A stretch of DNA of 64,000 bases, from contig NC_017671.1 in NCBI RefSeq assembly GCF_000284595.1, positions 1-64,000 of the forward strand. The letters are read 5' to 3'. Positions 20,036 through 29,963 of this stretch are shown in pieces; within the stretch, counting starts at the first letter, position 1, and each line of letters begins with the position of its first letter. The position numbers were made by a program, and so were the translations under genes. The notes beneath the pieces were generated by a model, which searched no databases, was not told where the DNA came from, and saw nothing but the letters and a program-made list of their open reading frames with translations. The stretch comes from Stenotrophomonas maltophilia D457 (lineage in GTDB: Bacteria > Pseudomonadota > Gammaproteobacteria > Xanthomonadales > Xanthomonadaceae).

Positions 20036-21052
20036 TCAGCCCTGTGCGTCGTCGTGTGCGTGGTGGTAGCGCACGGCCTCGGCCACTTCCTCGCGCGAAC
20101 CGAGGAACACCGGCACGCGCTGGTGCAGCTGGTCGGGCTGGATGTCGAGGATGCGCTCGCGGCCGGTCCAGGCGGCACCGCCGGCCTGCTCGACCAGCAG
20201 GCCCATCGGGTTGGCTTCGTACATCAGGCGCAGCTTGCCGGCCTTGGACGGGTCCTTCTTGTCCCACGGGTAGATGAAGATGCCGCCGCGGGTCAGGATG
20301 CGATGCACGTCGGCCACCATGCTGGCGATCCAGCGCATGTTGAAGTTCTTGCCGCGTACGCCTTCCTTGCCCGCCAGCAGGTCGCCGACGTAGGCCTGCA
20401 TCGGCGCTTCCCAGTGGCGCTGGTTGGACATGTTGATCGCGAATTCCTGGGTGGCCGCCGGGATCTGCATGTTCTCGGTGGTCAGCACGAACTCGCCCTT
20501 CTCGCGGTCCAGGGTGAAGGCGTGGGTGCCATGGCCGACGGTCAGCACCAGCTGGGTGCTGGGCCCGTAGATGCAGTAGCCGGCGGCGATCTGCTTGCTG
20601 CCCGGCTGCAGGAAGGCGTCGTCGCCCGGCAGCTCGACATTGGTCGGGCAGCGCAGCACGGAGAAGATGGTGCCGACGGAGACGTTGACGTCGATGTTGG
20701 AGCTGCCATCGAGGGGATCGAACAGCAGCAGGAAATCACCGCGGGGATAGATGTCCGGCACCGGCTGGCTGTGGTCCATTTCCTCCGAGGCGCAGGCGGC
20801 GAGGTGGCCACCCCAGGCGTTGGCTTCGAGCAGGATCTCGTTGCTGATGACGTCGAGCTTCTTCTGCGCTTCACCCTGCACGTTGCCGGTACCGGCGTCG
20901 CCGAGCACGCCACCGAGGGCGCCCTTGCTGACGGCGATGGAGATGCTGGTGCAGGCGCGGGCGACGACCGCGATCAGCTGGCGCAGGTCGGCATTGATGC
21001 GGCCGGCGTGCTGTTCCTGGATCAGGAAGCGGGTCAACGAAGTACGGGACAT
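20036..21052 (-). CDS. fbp: Fructose-1,6-bisphosphatase class I
   Basis: A 338-residue gluconeogenic enzyme that hydrolyses fructose 1,6-bisphosphate to fructose 6-phosphate. The start [14 protein letters not shown] at 21052 gives the usual length; the frame is open for 69 codons upstream, but those run through a SMAG repeat. The metal and phosphate-binding motif [22 protein letters not shown] and GGIFIYPWD are class I hallmarks. An Entner-Doudoroff aldolase (eda) lies elsewhere in the window, consistent with carbon flow through gluconeogenesis and the ED route. Confidence 0.95.
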   Translation of the reverse strand: MSRTSLTRFLIQEQHAGRINADLRQLIAVVARACTSISIAVSKGALGGVLGDAGTGNVQGEAQKKLDVISNEILLEANAWGGHLAACASEEMDHSQPVPDIYPRGDFLLLFDPLDGSSNIDVNVSVGTIFSVLRCPTNVELPGDDAFLQPGSKQIAAGYCIYGPSTQLVLTVGHGTHAFTLDREKGEFVLTTENMQIPAATQEFAINMSNQRHWEAPMQAYVGDLLAGKEGVRGKNFNMRWIASMVADVHRILTRGGIFIYPWDKKDPSKAGKLRLMYEANPMGLLVEQAGGAAWTGRERILDIQPDQLHQRVPVFLGSREEVAEAVRYHHAHDDAQG

Positions 21053-21171
21053 GAGCGGGCAGGTCTCGGCAGCGGGAAAACGCCTATTGTCGCCCGTCTG
21101 GCGGGGGCGTGCGTGAGCGCGGGAAGGCGTAATCGTTTCCAGATGCGTTGCGCTCGTGGCGCCTTCCTTCC

Positions 21172-21243
21172 GTGGAGCCGAGCCCGCGCTCGGCTGCTCT
21201 TCGTCCTTCATGCCGCACAAGCCGAGCGTAGGCTCGGCTCTAC
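21172..21243. repeat. SMAG-type inverted repeat pair
   Basis: GTGGAGCCGAGCCCGCGCTCGGCT at 21172-21195 and the inverted copy GCCGAGCGTAGGCTCGGCTCTAC at 21221-21243 form a head-to-head dimer between fbp and the aminotransferase terminator. Confidence 0.8.
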
Positions 21244-21256
21244 AGAGACCAGGGCG

Positions 21257-21287
21257 CAAAAAACAAAGGCGCCTTTCGGCGCCTTTG
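21257..21287 (-). terminator. Terminator of the aromatic aminotransferase gene
   Basis: Perfect 10-bp stem CAAAGGCGCC / GGCGCCTTTG with a 4-base loop. Reading the minus strand it is followed by GTTTTTTGC. It lies 25 bp beyond the stop of the minus-strand gene at 21312. Confidence 0.88.
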
Positions 21288-21311
21288 TCCTCAAGCTACT
21301 GGAGCGTTGCT

Positions 21312-22514
21312 TCAGCCCTTGGCGACGGTGGCCACGGCCTTGGCGACGTATTCCAGGTTGTTCTGGTTCAGCGCGGCCACGCAGATACGGCCGGTGCCGA
21401 CGGCGTAGATGCCGAACTCGTCGCGCAGGCGCTCGACCTGCTCACGGCTCAGGCCGGAGTAGGAGAACATGCCGGCCTGCTCGTTGATGAAACCGAACTG
21501 CGGTGCACCGGCAGCGGCCAGCTTCTCGACCAGGCCGTGGCGCAGGGCGTGGATGCGCTCGCGCATCTCGGTCAGCTCCTGCTCCCACATCGCACGCAGT
21601 TCCGGGTTGGTCAGCACGCCGGCCACCAGTGCAGCGCCGTGGGTGGATGGGCTGGAGTAGATGGTGCGGATCACGCGCTTGACCTGCGATTGCACGGCCT
21701 TGGCGTCAGCGGCGGTCGGCGCCACCATCGACAGCGCACCCACGCGCTCGCCATACAGCGAGAACGACTTGGAGTACGAGTTGGCGACGATGAAGCTGTC
21801 GATGCCGGCTTCGGCGATGATGCGCACCGCTGCGCCGTCCTGCTCGATGCCCTTGTCGAAGCCCTGGTAGGCCATGTCGATGAAGGGGAACAGCTGCTTG
21901 TCCTTCAGCAGTTGCGCGACCTGCTTCCACTGGGTGACCGTGAGGTCAGCGCCGGTGGGGTTGTGGCAGCAGGCGTGCAGCAGCACCACGGTGCCGGCTT
22001 CCAGCTTGCCCAGGTCGGCCAGCATGCCGTCGAAATCGACGCCATGGGTGCCCGGGTCGAAGTAGGTGTAATCCAGCACCTCGAAACCAGCGGCGCTGAA
22101 CACCGCACGGTGGTTTTCCCAGCTCGGGTTGCTCAGCGCAACGGTGGCGTGCGGCAGCAGCTTCTTCAGCACGTCGGCGCCGACGCGCAGCGCACCGCTG
22201 CCACCAACGGTCTGCGCGGTGGTCACGCGGCCGGCGGCCAGCAGCGGCGAATCCTTGCCGAACACCAGCTCACGCGTCGCTTGCGTGTACGCCGGCAGGC
22301 CATCGATCGGCAGGTAGCCGCGCGGTTTGGCTTCAGCGGCGAGCTGCTGCTCGATCTGCTTGACGGCGCGCAGCAGCGGAATGCGGCCGCTCTCGTCGTA
22401 GTAGATGCCCACACCCAGGTTGACCTTGGTCGGGCGGCTGTCGGCGTTGTACGCCTCGGTCAGGCCCAGGATCGGGTCGCCTGGGACCAGTTCCACGTTT
22501 GCAAAGAAGGACAC
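21312..22514 (-). CDS. tyrB: Aromatic amino acid / aspartate aminotransferase (class I)
   Basis: A 400-residue PLP enzyme that transfers amino groups between aromatic amino acids or aspartate and 2-oxoglutarate. The start is a GTG at 22514 giving VSFFANVELVPGDPILGL, the usual N-terminus; no ATG lies near it. The PLP lysine is in ANSYSKSFSLYGERVG, and the family stretches KVNLGVGIYYDESG and HACCHNPTG are present. The choice between tyrB and aspC cannot be made from sequence alone. Its phenylalanine and tyrosine role would fit with phhA in this window. Confidence 0.9.
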   Translation of the reverse strand: MSFFANVELVPGDPILGLTEAYNADSRPTKVNLGVGIYYDESGRIPLLRAVKQIEQQLAAEAKPRGYLPIDGLPAYTQATRELVFGKDSPLLAAGRVTTAQTVGGSGALRVGADVLKKLLPHATVALSNPSWENHRAVFSAAGFEVLDYTYFDPGTHGVDFDGMLADLGKLEAGTVVLLHACCHNPTGADLTVTQWKQVAQLLKDKQLFPFIDMAYQGFDKGIEQDGAAVRIIAEAGIDSFIVANSYSKSFSLYGERVGALSMVAPTAADAKAVQSQVKRVIRTIYSSPSTHGAALVAGVLTNPELRAMWEQELTEMRERIHALRHGLVEKLAAAGAPQFGFINEQAGMFSYSGLSREQVERLRDEFGIYAVGTGRICVAALNQNNLEYVAKAVATVAKG

Positions 22515-22685
22515 GGCGGTACTCGTTCGGTAGACGGAAAGGGGGAGGAAGTGCGCTACGCGGTCCGCGGCTTTTCGGCCGGAAACAGCCCATCGTAACA
22601 AAGCCTGCCGGGGCTGGCCGCCGCCATCGTCATCCGCGGCCCCGTACCATGGCGTGCGTTGCCGCCCGATCCATCAACCTGAATC

Positions 22686-24779
22686 ATGAATCCCGCCGCA
22701 CGACGCCGTTGCCTGCCGCTGTCCGCCCTGCTGCTGTCGCCTTGGACGGCGGTGGCCGAGCCTGCGCCCACCGCCCTGCCTGCGGTGCAGGTACAGGCCG
22801 CCCGGGTGCCGGGCATCGATCCGTTCGCGCTGCCGGCCAGCCAGGACACGGTCTGGATCGACGCCAGCCGCGCGGGCACCGGTGCGCAGCTGTCTGAGGC
22901 CTTGGCCGGGGTCCCCGGACTGCTGGCACGTGACCGGCGGAACTTCGCCCAGGACACGCAGCTGTCGATTCGTGGCTTCGGCGCACGCTCGACCTTCGGC
23001 GTGCGCGGGGTGCGGGTGCTGATCGACGGCGTGCCGGCCACCATGCCTGACGGCCAGGGCCAGCTGTCGCATGCCAGCCTGTTGGGCGCCGAGCGCATCG
23101 AGGTGCTGCGCGGGCCGTTCTCGGCCCTGTACGGCAATTCCTCCGGCGGCGTGCTGCAGGTCTGGAGCGCGCAGGGCCAGGCCGGTGACCCGTGGCGGTT
23201 GCGCGTGAATGCCGGCGCCGACAACACGCTCAGTGTCGGCGCACAGCTCAAGGGTGCCGGCCCAGCGCTGGACTACAACATCGCGGCCAACCACTTCCGC
23301 ACCGATGGCTGGCGGGACCACAGCCGTGCGCGCCGCGAATCGCTCAACGCACGCATTGGTGGTGATCTGGGCGGTGGGCGGCTGGAGCTGCTGCTCAATG
23401 CGCTGGATGCCCCCGATGCGCAGGATCCGCTGGGCCTGAGCCGTGCCCAGGTGGCGGCTGATCCGCGCCAGGCCACGGCAGTCGCGCACCAGTACAACAC
23501 CCGCAAATCGGTGCGCCAGCAGCAGGCTGGCCTGCGCTGGACCCGGGAGACCGGGGCACAGCGCTGGCAATTGATGGGCTATGCCGGCCAACGCACGGTG
23601 ACCCAATACCTGCCGATTCCGCCGGCACCCCAGACCAACAGCCCGCTGCATGCCGGCGGCGTGATCGATCTGCAGGGCGGGTATGGCGGGCTGGACGCGC
23701 GCTGGGGCTGGCACGGCGACCTCGCCGGCCGGCCGCTGGACCTGGTGGCCGGGCTCAGCGCCGACCGCCAGCGCCAGCACCGCACCGGCTACGAGAACTT
23801 CGTGGGCAGCGCCCTCGGGGTGCGCGGGCGCCTGCGCCGTGACCAGATCGATACCGTGCAGAACGTGGACCAGTTCGCCCAGGCCTGGTGGCAATGGAGT
23901 CCGCGCTGGTCGCTGCTGGCCGGGGTGCGCCACAGCGCGGTGCGTTTCGACTCGGACGATCGCTACATCACCACCCGCAACCCGGATGACAGTGGCCACC
24001 GGCGCTACCAGGCGACCACGCCGGTGGCAGGCGTCAGCTTCGAGGCCAGCCCGCAGTGGCGCCTGCATGCCGCCGTGGGGCGTGGATTCGAGACCCCCAC
24101 CTTCAACGAGCTGGGGTATCGCGCCGATGGTCAGGCGGGTCTGGCGCTGGATCTGGCGGCCGCCCGCAGCCGCAGCCTGGAGCTAGGCAGCAAGTGGCAC
24201 GCACAGGATGGAACCCAGCTCGATGTCAGCCTGTTCCGTGCAGATACCGACGATGAGCTGGCAGTTGCCAGCAATATCGGCGGTCGCAGCACGTATCGCA
24301 ACATCGGCCGCACCCGCCGCCAGGGTGTGGAACTGCAGTATCGCCAGCCGCTGGCCGAGCAGCTGCAGCTGCAGCTGGCGTGGACCTGGCTGCAGGCGCA
24401 GGCGCGTTCGCCGTACCTCACCTCCAACACCCTGGTTGCCGCCGGCAGCCGCCTGCCCGGGGTACCGCGCCAGCAGGCCTTTGCCCGGCTGCAATGGTCG
24501 CCCGGCCAGTGGCAGTGGGCGCTGGAGGCCTCCGCCAGCAGTGATACCGTAGTCAACGACGTGGCGACCGAACGCGCGCCCGGCTTCGCCCTGCTGCATC
24601 TGGAAGGCGGCCGTCGCTGGGCCCTGCCGGGTGGCGAGCTGCGCGCCTTCGCCCGGATGGAGAACGTGCTGGACCAGGCCTACATAGGCTCGGTGATCGT
24701 CAACGATGGCAACGGGCGCTTCTACGAACCGGGACCGGGACGGCGGGCCAACGTCGGCCTGCAATGGTCGTGGCGTTGA
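22686..24779 (+). CDS. TonB-dependent outer-membrane receptor
   Basis: A 697-residue outer-membrane receptor for active uptake, powered by TonB. A signal peptide (about 1-26, ending AVAEP) precedes a TonB-box-like stretch (LPAVQVQAARV). The plug domain (LSEALAGVPGLLARDRRNF, QLSIRGFGARSTFGVRGVRVLIDG, IEVLRGPFSALYGNSSGGV) and a 22-strand-type beta barrel follow. The C-terminus NVGLQWSWR ends in Trp-Arg instead of the common terminal Phe. The sequence looks like the ferric-siderophore or PfeA-like branch, but the ligand cannot be told. It is divergent from the aminotransferase gene. Confidence 0.9.
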   Translation: MNPAARRRCLPLSALLLSPWTAVAEPAPTALPAVQVQAARVPGIDPFALPASQDTVWIDASRAGTGAQLSEALAGVPGLLARDRRNFAQDTQLSIRGFGARSTFGVRGVRVLIDGVPATMPDGQGQLSHASLLGAERIEVLRGPFSALYGNSSGGVLQVWSAQGQAGDPWRLRVNAGADNTLSVGAQLKGAGPALDYNIAANHFRTDGWRDHSRARRESLNARIGGDLGGGRLELLLNALDAPDAQDPLGLSRAQVAADPRQATAVAHQYNTRKSVRQQQAGLRWTRETGAQRWQLMGYAGQRTVTQYLPIPPAPQTNSPLHAGGVIDLQGGYGGLDARWGWHGDLAGRPLDLVAGLSADRQRQHRTGYENFVGSALGVRGRLRRDQIDTVQNVDQFAQAWWQWSPRWSLLAGVRHSAVRFDSDDRYITTRNPDDSGHRRYQATTPVAGVSFEASPQWRLHAAVGRGFETPTFNELGYRADGQAGLALDLAAARSRSLELGSKWHAQDGTQLDVSLFRADTDDELAVASNIGGRSTYRNIGRTRRQGVELQYRQPLAEQLQLQLAWTWLQAQARSPYLTSNTLVAAGSRLPGVPRQQAFARLQWSPGQWQWALEASASSDTVVNDVATERAPGFALLHLEGGRRWALPGGELRAFARMENVLDQAYIGSVIVNDGNGRFYEPGPGRRANVGLQWSWR

Positions 24780-24783
24780 AGGG

Positions 24784-24855
24784 GTAGTGCCGGCCGCTGG
24801 CCGGCATTGCGCCGTGCAGGACGTCAGGAGGTTGCCGGCCAGCGGCCGGCACTAC
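24784..24855. repeat. GTAG-type palindrome pair (GTAGTGCCGGCC)
   Basis: GTAGTGCCGGCCGCTGGCCGGCA at 24784-24806 and its inverted copy TGCCGGCCAGCGGCCGGCACTAC at 24833-24855 frame a 26-bp spacer. Each unit is a GTAG head followed by a GC-rich hairpin, a subgroup of SMAG repeats. Confidence 0.85.
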
Positions 24856-24858
24856 CCG

Positions 24859-25744
<886 letters not shown>

Positions 25745-25748
<4 letters not shown>

Positions 25749-25818
25749 TGCCGGCCGCTGGCCGGCAACCCCAGGACACTTGAGGCCGCGAGCTCTGCCG
25801 GCCGGCGGCCGGCACTAC
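25745..25818. repeat. GTAG-type palindrome pair
   Basis: GTAGTGCCGGCCGCTGGCCGGCA at 25745 and the inverted copy TGCCGGCCGGCGGCCGGCACTAC ending at 25818. The GTAG head overlaps the stop codon region of the preceding gene (CAG TAG). Confidence 0.82.
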
Positions 25819-25912
25819 CGCACCTGCGTGGAACCCACGTGCACGGTATCGACACGGGTGGTTTACACCGCCCATCCGAAGCTGGGTGCCCTGCCCCATC
25901 AAAGGTGCGTCC

Positions 25913-26833
25913 ATGGCCCGCCCGATCTGGACCGGTACGCTGTCCTTCGGACTGCTCAATGTGCCGGTGTCGCTGATGTCCGGCGAACGCAAGGTTGACC
26001 TGCAGTTCCGCATGCTCGACTCGCGCGATCGCAAGCCGATCCGTTTCGAAAGGGTCAACGCCGACACCGGCGAGGAAGTGCCCTGGAAGGACATCGTCAA
26101 AGCCTATGAGTACGACAAGGGCAGTTATGTCGTGCTGGAGGAAGGCGACATCCGCTCGGCGGCGCCGGAAAGCCACGAAGCGGTGGAGGTGGAATCCTTC
26201 GTGGACGCAGCGCAGATCGACCCGCGCTACTACGAGAAGCCGTACCTGCTGGTGCCCGGCAAGAAGGCCGAAAAGGGCTACGTGCTCCTGCGCGAAACGC
26301 TGCGCAGTACCGGCAAGGTAGGCATTGCCCGGGTGGTGGTGCGCACGCGCGAGTACCTGTGTGCGGTGATGCCGCATGCGGACGCGCTGGTGCTGATGAT
26401 CCTGCGCTATCCGCAGGAACTGGTGGATCCCGAGGACTACAAGCTGCCTGCCGGCAAGCTGTCCGACTACCGCATCACCAGCAAGGAAACGGCGATGGCC
26501 GAGCAGTTGATCGAGTCGATGTCCGGCGATTGGGACCCATCGCACTACCACGATGAATTCCGCGAGCGCCTGCAGCAGGTGCTGAACAAGCGCATCAAGT
26601 CCAAGGGCGGCACCACGCGGGTGGAAGATGAGCCCGCACCACACGAGGATGCGACAACGAACGTTGTCGACTTCATGGCATTGCTGCAGAAGAGCCTGGA
26701 TGCGAACAAGCGCACGCCGGCGAAGAAGGCCGCAACGCGCAAGGCAGCCGCAAAGTCGACGGTGAAGAAGGCCGCAAAGACGACAACGAAGAAGGCTGCG
26801 AAGAAGGCCGCACCACGGCGCAAGGCAGGTTGA
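25913..26833 (+). CDS. ku: Non-homologous end joining protein Ku
   Basis: A 306-residue homodimeric Ku that binds DNA double-strand ends and recruits LigD. The start MARPIWTGTLSFGLLNVPV at 25913 is canonical, with AAAGG ten bases upstream. The core ring domain covers about 1-260. The C-terminal tail (about 255-306) is an extended Lys/Ala-rich repeat (PAKKAATRKAAAKS, TTKKAAKKAAP), comparable to tails that help DNA binding and bridging in other bacteria. ligD starts 4 bp after the stop, so the two form an operon. Confidence 0.96.
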   Translation: MARPIWTGTLSFGLLNVPVSLMSGERKVDLQFRMLDSRDRKPIRFERVNADTGEEVPWKDIVKAYEYDKGSYVVLEEGDIRSAAPESHEAVEVESFVDAAQIDPRYYEKPYLLVPGKKAEKGYVLLRETLRSTGKVGIARVVVRTREYLCAVMPHADALVLMILRYPQELVDPEDYKLPAGKLSDYRITSKETAMAEQLIESMSGDWDPSHYHDEFRERLQQVLNKRIKSKGGTTRVEDEPAPHEDATTNVVDFMALLQKSLDANKRTPAKKAATRKAAAKSTVKKAAKTTTKKAAKKAAPRRKAG

Positions 26834-26836
26834 ACC

Positions 26837-29329
26837 ATGTCGCTGCACCAGTACCGGCGCAAGCGCCGGCTTGGCGGAGGCACAGGGCAGACGCCGGAGC
26901 CTGACGACACACCCGCACGCGGTGATCCGCAGCGGCGGCCAACCTTCGTCATCCAGCTGCACCATGCCAGTTCGCGCCACTATGACTTCCGCCTTGAGAT
27001 GGACGGCGTGCTGAAGAGCTGGGCAGTGCCGAAAGGTCCTTCGCTTCGCGTCGGCGAGAAGCGGCTGGCCGTGGAAGTGGAAGATCACCCGTTGTCCTAC
27101 GCTGGCTTCGAGGGCGACATTCCCGAAGGCCACTACGGCGCGGGGCACGTGGAGGTGTTCGATCAGGGCACCTGGGCCTGCGAAGGCGATCCACTGCAGG
27201 CGCTGGCAGCTGGAAAGATCGACTTCGTACTGCATGGACAACGCCTGGCCGGTGGCTGGAAGCTGGTGCGCACGGCAATGAAGGGACGCCAGGTGCAGTG
27301 GCTGCTGATCAAGCGCGACGACGAGCAGGCGCGCGATGCCGAAGCAGACGATCTGCTGGACGCGCACGTGCCCAAGCGCGCATCCACCGTGATGAAGCGC
27401 ACTGGGGGGAAGGCAGGGCGTGCTGTGCCCGCCGCACGCACGGCTACCCGCAAGGCCGATGCACGCTGGCATGCGCGCGCGCTGAAACTGGACGGCGCAC
27501 GTGACACGCCCTACCCGCATGGGTTCAAACCGCAATTGACCGATCATCGCGACAGCGCGCCGGACGGCGCGCGTTGGCTGCACGAGATCAAGTGGGACGG
27601 CTATCGCCTGCTGGCCGATCTACACGACGGCGAGGTGAAGCTCCGCTCCCGCAATGGCCTGGATTGGACCGATGACTTCCCCGAGGTCGTGCAGGCCGTG
27701 CAGGCGCTGCCGGTGCGCGATGCGCGCCTGGACGGTGAGCTGGTGGTGCTGGACAAGGAAGGGCGCAGCGATTTCGCAGCGTTGCAGCGCGTGATCGATG
27801 GAAGCTCGAAGCATCCGCTGCGCTACATCGTGTTCGATCTTCCGGGTGTGGCCAACGCGGACATCAGTCGTGCGCCATTGCTGGAACGCAAAGCGCTGCT
27901 GAAGGATCTCATCGGACCGGTGCCCGGCATCCTGGCCTTCAGCGAACATGTGATCGACCAGGGCCCGCAGGTGTTCGATGCCAGTGGCCAGGCCGGATTC
28001 GAAGGCATCGTCAGCAAGCAGGTGGATGCCCCGTACGTGAATACCCGCGCGCGCAGCTGGGTGAAGGTGAAGCACGAAGACACCGACGAGTTCGTGATTG
28101 TCGGCTACACGGCCCCCAGGGGCTCGCGGGTGGGTTTCGGATCATTGTTGCTGGCAACGCCGGACAAGGAGGGTCTGCGCTATGTGGGCCGCGTCGGTAC
28201 CGGCTTCGACGACGAGAACCTGCGCGCGCTGCTCAAGGCATTGCAGCCACTGGCAGTAAAGACGCCCGTGCTGCAGCTTCCGGCGCATGTGCCGTTCCGC
28301 GCCGCCAGCGTGCGCTGGGTGAAGCCGGTGACGGTGGCGGAAGTGGCGTTCCGTGGCTGGGGCAAGGAAGGCCTGCTGCGCCAGGCCAGTTTCAAGCGGC
28401 TGCGCAGCGACAAGCAGAAGGAGGACCTGGGAATGAGCAACGCAACAGCAGTTGCTGAAGCCGGGGGTGAGGTCCAGATCACGCATCCGGAGCGTGTGGT
28501 GTTTCCCAGTCAGGGACTGGGCAAAGGCGACGTGGCCGACTATTACCGGCGCATGGCGCGCTGGATCCTGCCCGAAATTGCCGGACGGCCGCTGTCATTG
28601 CTGCGCTGCCCCGATGGGGTGGGCAAGGCCTGTTTCTTCCAGAAGCATCATGGCCCCGGCCTGGGCGACGCGGTGCACGCGGTGCCCCTGCAGCAGAAGA
28701 GCGGCCGCGAGGACTATGTCTATATCGACGACGCACGGGGCCTGCTGCAGCTGGTGCAGATGAACACGCTGGAGCTGCATCCGTGGGGTGCGACCGTAGC
28801 AGACACCGAGCATCCGGATCGACTGGTATTCGATCTCGATCCTGGCAACGGCGTCAGCTGGGCACAGGTGAAATCGGGTGCACGCGATGTGCGTGACCGC
28901 CTGCAGCAGGTGGGCCTGGAGAGCTTCGTGCGGCTGTCTGGCGGCAAGGGGCTGCATGTGGTGGTACCGCTGCAGCCCAAGGCTGGCTGGGACGAGGCGA
29001 AGGCGTTCTGCGAGGCCTTTGCGCAGGCAATGGCAAAGGAGCAACCTGATCGCTATGTGGCGACGATGAGCAAGGCCAAGCGCAGTGGCGTCATCTTCAT
29101 CGACTGGTTGCGCAACACCCGAGGGGCCACCAGCGTGTGCTCGTGGTCGCTGCGCGCGCGCGATTCCGCCGGTGTGGCAGTGCCGCTGCGCTGGGAGGAA
29201 CTGGCGCGTATCAGTGCTGCCGACGCCTTTCCCATGGGCAAGGCGCTGGCGAGGGCGCAACGCCTGAAGAGTGACCCATGGCAGGGCATCGCGCAGTTGA
29301 AGCAGACGCTGCCGCGCATGGACCTGTAG
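26837..29329 (+). CDS. ligD: Multifunctional DNA ligase D
   Basis: An 830-residue three-domain NHEJ enzyme. Domain order is phosphoesterase (about 30-185, with QLHHASSRHYDFRLEMDG), ATP-dependent ligase (about 215-520, nucleotidyl Lys252 in EIKWDGYRLL), then the primase-polymerase domain (about 545-830, metal-binding D666 and D668 in LVFDLDPG). This order (PE-LIG-POL) is the Pseudomonas-like type. The start is 4 bp after ku. The stop codon TAG at 29327-29329 lies within the GTAG head of a SMAG repeat, so the repeat supplies the end of the gene. Confidence 0.96.
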   Translation: MSLHQYRRKRRLGGGTGQTPEPDDTPARGDPQRRPTFVIQLHHASSRHYDFRLEMDGVLKSWAVPKGPSLRVGEKRLAVEVEDHPLSYAGFEGDIPEGHYGAGHVEVFDQGTWACEGDPLQALAAGKIDFVLHGQRLAGGWKLVRTAMKGRQVQWLLIKRDDEQARDAEADDLLDAHVPKRASTVMKRTGGKAGRAVPAARTATRKADARWHARALKLDGARDTPYPHGFKPQLTDHRDSAPDGARWLHEIKWDGYRLLADLHDGEVKLRSRNGLDWTDDFPEVVQAVQALPVRDARLDGELVVLDKEGRSDFAALQRVIDGSSKHPLRYIVFDLPGVANADISRAPLLERKALLKDLIGPVPGILAFSEHVIDQGPQVFDASGQAGFEGIVSKQVDAPYVNTRARSWVKVKHEDTDEFVIVGYTAPRGSRVGFGSLLLATPDKEGLRYVGRVGTGFDDENLRALLKALQPLAVKTPVLQLPAHVPFRAASVRWVKPVTVAEVAFRGWGKEGLLRQASFKRLRSDKQKEDLGMSNATAVAEAGGEVQITHPERVVFPSQGLGKGDVADYYRRMARWILPEIAGRPLSLLRCPDGVGKACFFQKHHGPGLGDAVHAVPLQQKSGREDYVYIDDARGLLQLVQMNTLELHPWGATVADTEHPDRLVFDLDPGNGVSWAQVKSGARDVRDRLQQVGLESFVRLSGGKGLHVVVPLQPKAGWDEAKAFCEAFAQAMAKEQPDRYVATMSKAKRSGVIFIDWLRNTRGATSVCSWSLRARDSAGVAVPLRWEELARISAADAFPMGKALARAQRLKSDPWQGIAQLKQTLPRMDL

Positions 29330-29394
29330 AGCCGAGCCCATGCTCGGCTGCCTGTGTCGATGTGCATGAAAGCCGAGCATGGGCTCGGCTCTAC
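29326..29394. repeat. SMAG-type inverted repeat pair overlapping the ligD stop
   Basis: GTAGAGCCGAGCCCATGCTCGGCT at 29326 and the inverted copy AGCCGAGCATGGGCTCGGCTCTAC ending at 29394. The first GTAG includes the ligD stop codon. Confidence 0.85.
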
Positions 29395-29404
29395 AAAGGC
29401 GGCG

Positions 29405-29797
29405 TTACCCTGCGTCGCGCGAGGCGCGCCGGCCGAACCACCAACCGGCCAGCAGTTGCAGCGGCAGCGATGCCAGCAGCGAAATGACGAACCAGAACGG
29501 GAAATCCGCACCGGCCGTCCACATCGCGTAGCCACAGCCCAGCGCGATCAGCGACCAGATCGAGAAGCCATGCGAACGCGGCCAGCAGGGGGCGTAATAG
29601 GTGGCAAAGGAAACGCCCGCGATGCCACCAAGAACGCTGAAGGTGAGGTCCCAGCCCAGCTGCACGCTGTTGTTGTCCGGCGACAGGCCCAGCAACGGGG
29701 GCAGCCAGCTGGCGACGCTGCTGACCAGCGCAAGCGACAGGACGCCGCCGATCAGGGCGACGATGGACAGGAACAGGGTCTTGAGCAGGCCGGGCAT
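29405..29797 (-). CDS. Four-segment membrane protein of unknown function
   Basis: A 130-residue protein with about four hydrophobic segments (LFLSIVALIGGVLSLALVSSV, FSVLGGIAGVSFATYYA, SLIALGCGYAMWTAG and WFVISLLASLPLQLLAGWWFG). It begins MPGLLKTLF and ends in a short basic tail (RRASRDAG). No family is recognised. It is enclosed by SMAG repeats on both sides, so it is probably transcribed alone. Confidence 0.65.
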   Translation of the reverse strand: MPGLLKTLFLSIVALIGGVLSLALVSSVASWLPPLLGLSPDNNSVQLGWDLTFSVLGGIAGVSFATYYAPCWPRSHGFSIWSLIALGCGYAMWTAGADFPFWFVISLLASLPLQLLAGWWFGRRASRDAG

Positions 29798-29831
29798 GCG
29801 CGCATTGTACGGCGGCCACAGAGTGCCCGCG

Positions 29832-29894
29832 TTGCCGGCCAGCGGCCGGCACTACCGAACCGCCTGGGGTTTGCCGGCCAGCGGCCGGCACTAC
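29832..29894. repeat. Two GTAG-type palindromes in direct orientation
   Basis: TTGCCGGCCAGCGGCCGGCACTAC occurs at 29832-29854 and again at 29872-29894, both with CTAC on the right. This differs from the usual inverted pairs of the same repeat elsewhere in the window. Confidence 0.82.
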
Positions 29895-29963
29895 CGATGA
29901 ATCGGCATGGCCGCCGCGTCCGTGGGAGAGGGGGACGGAGCGACGACGGCCATGCACAGGCGG

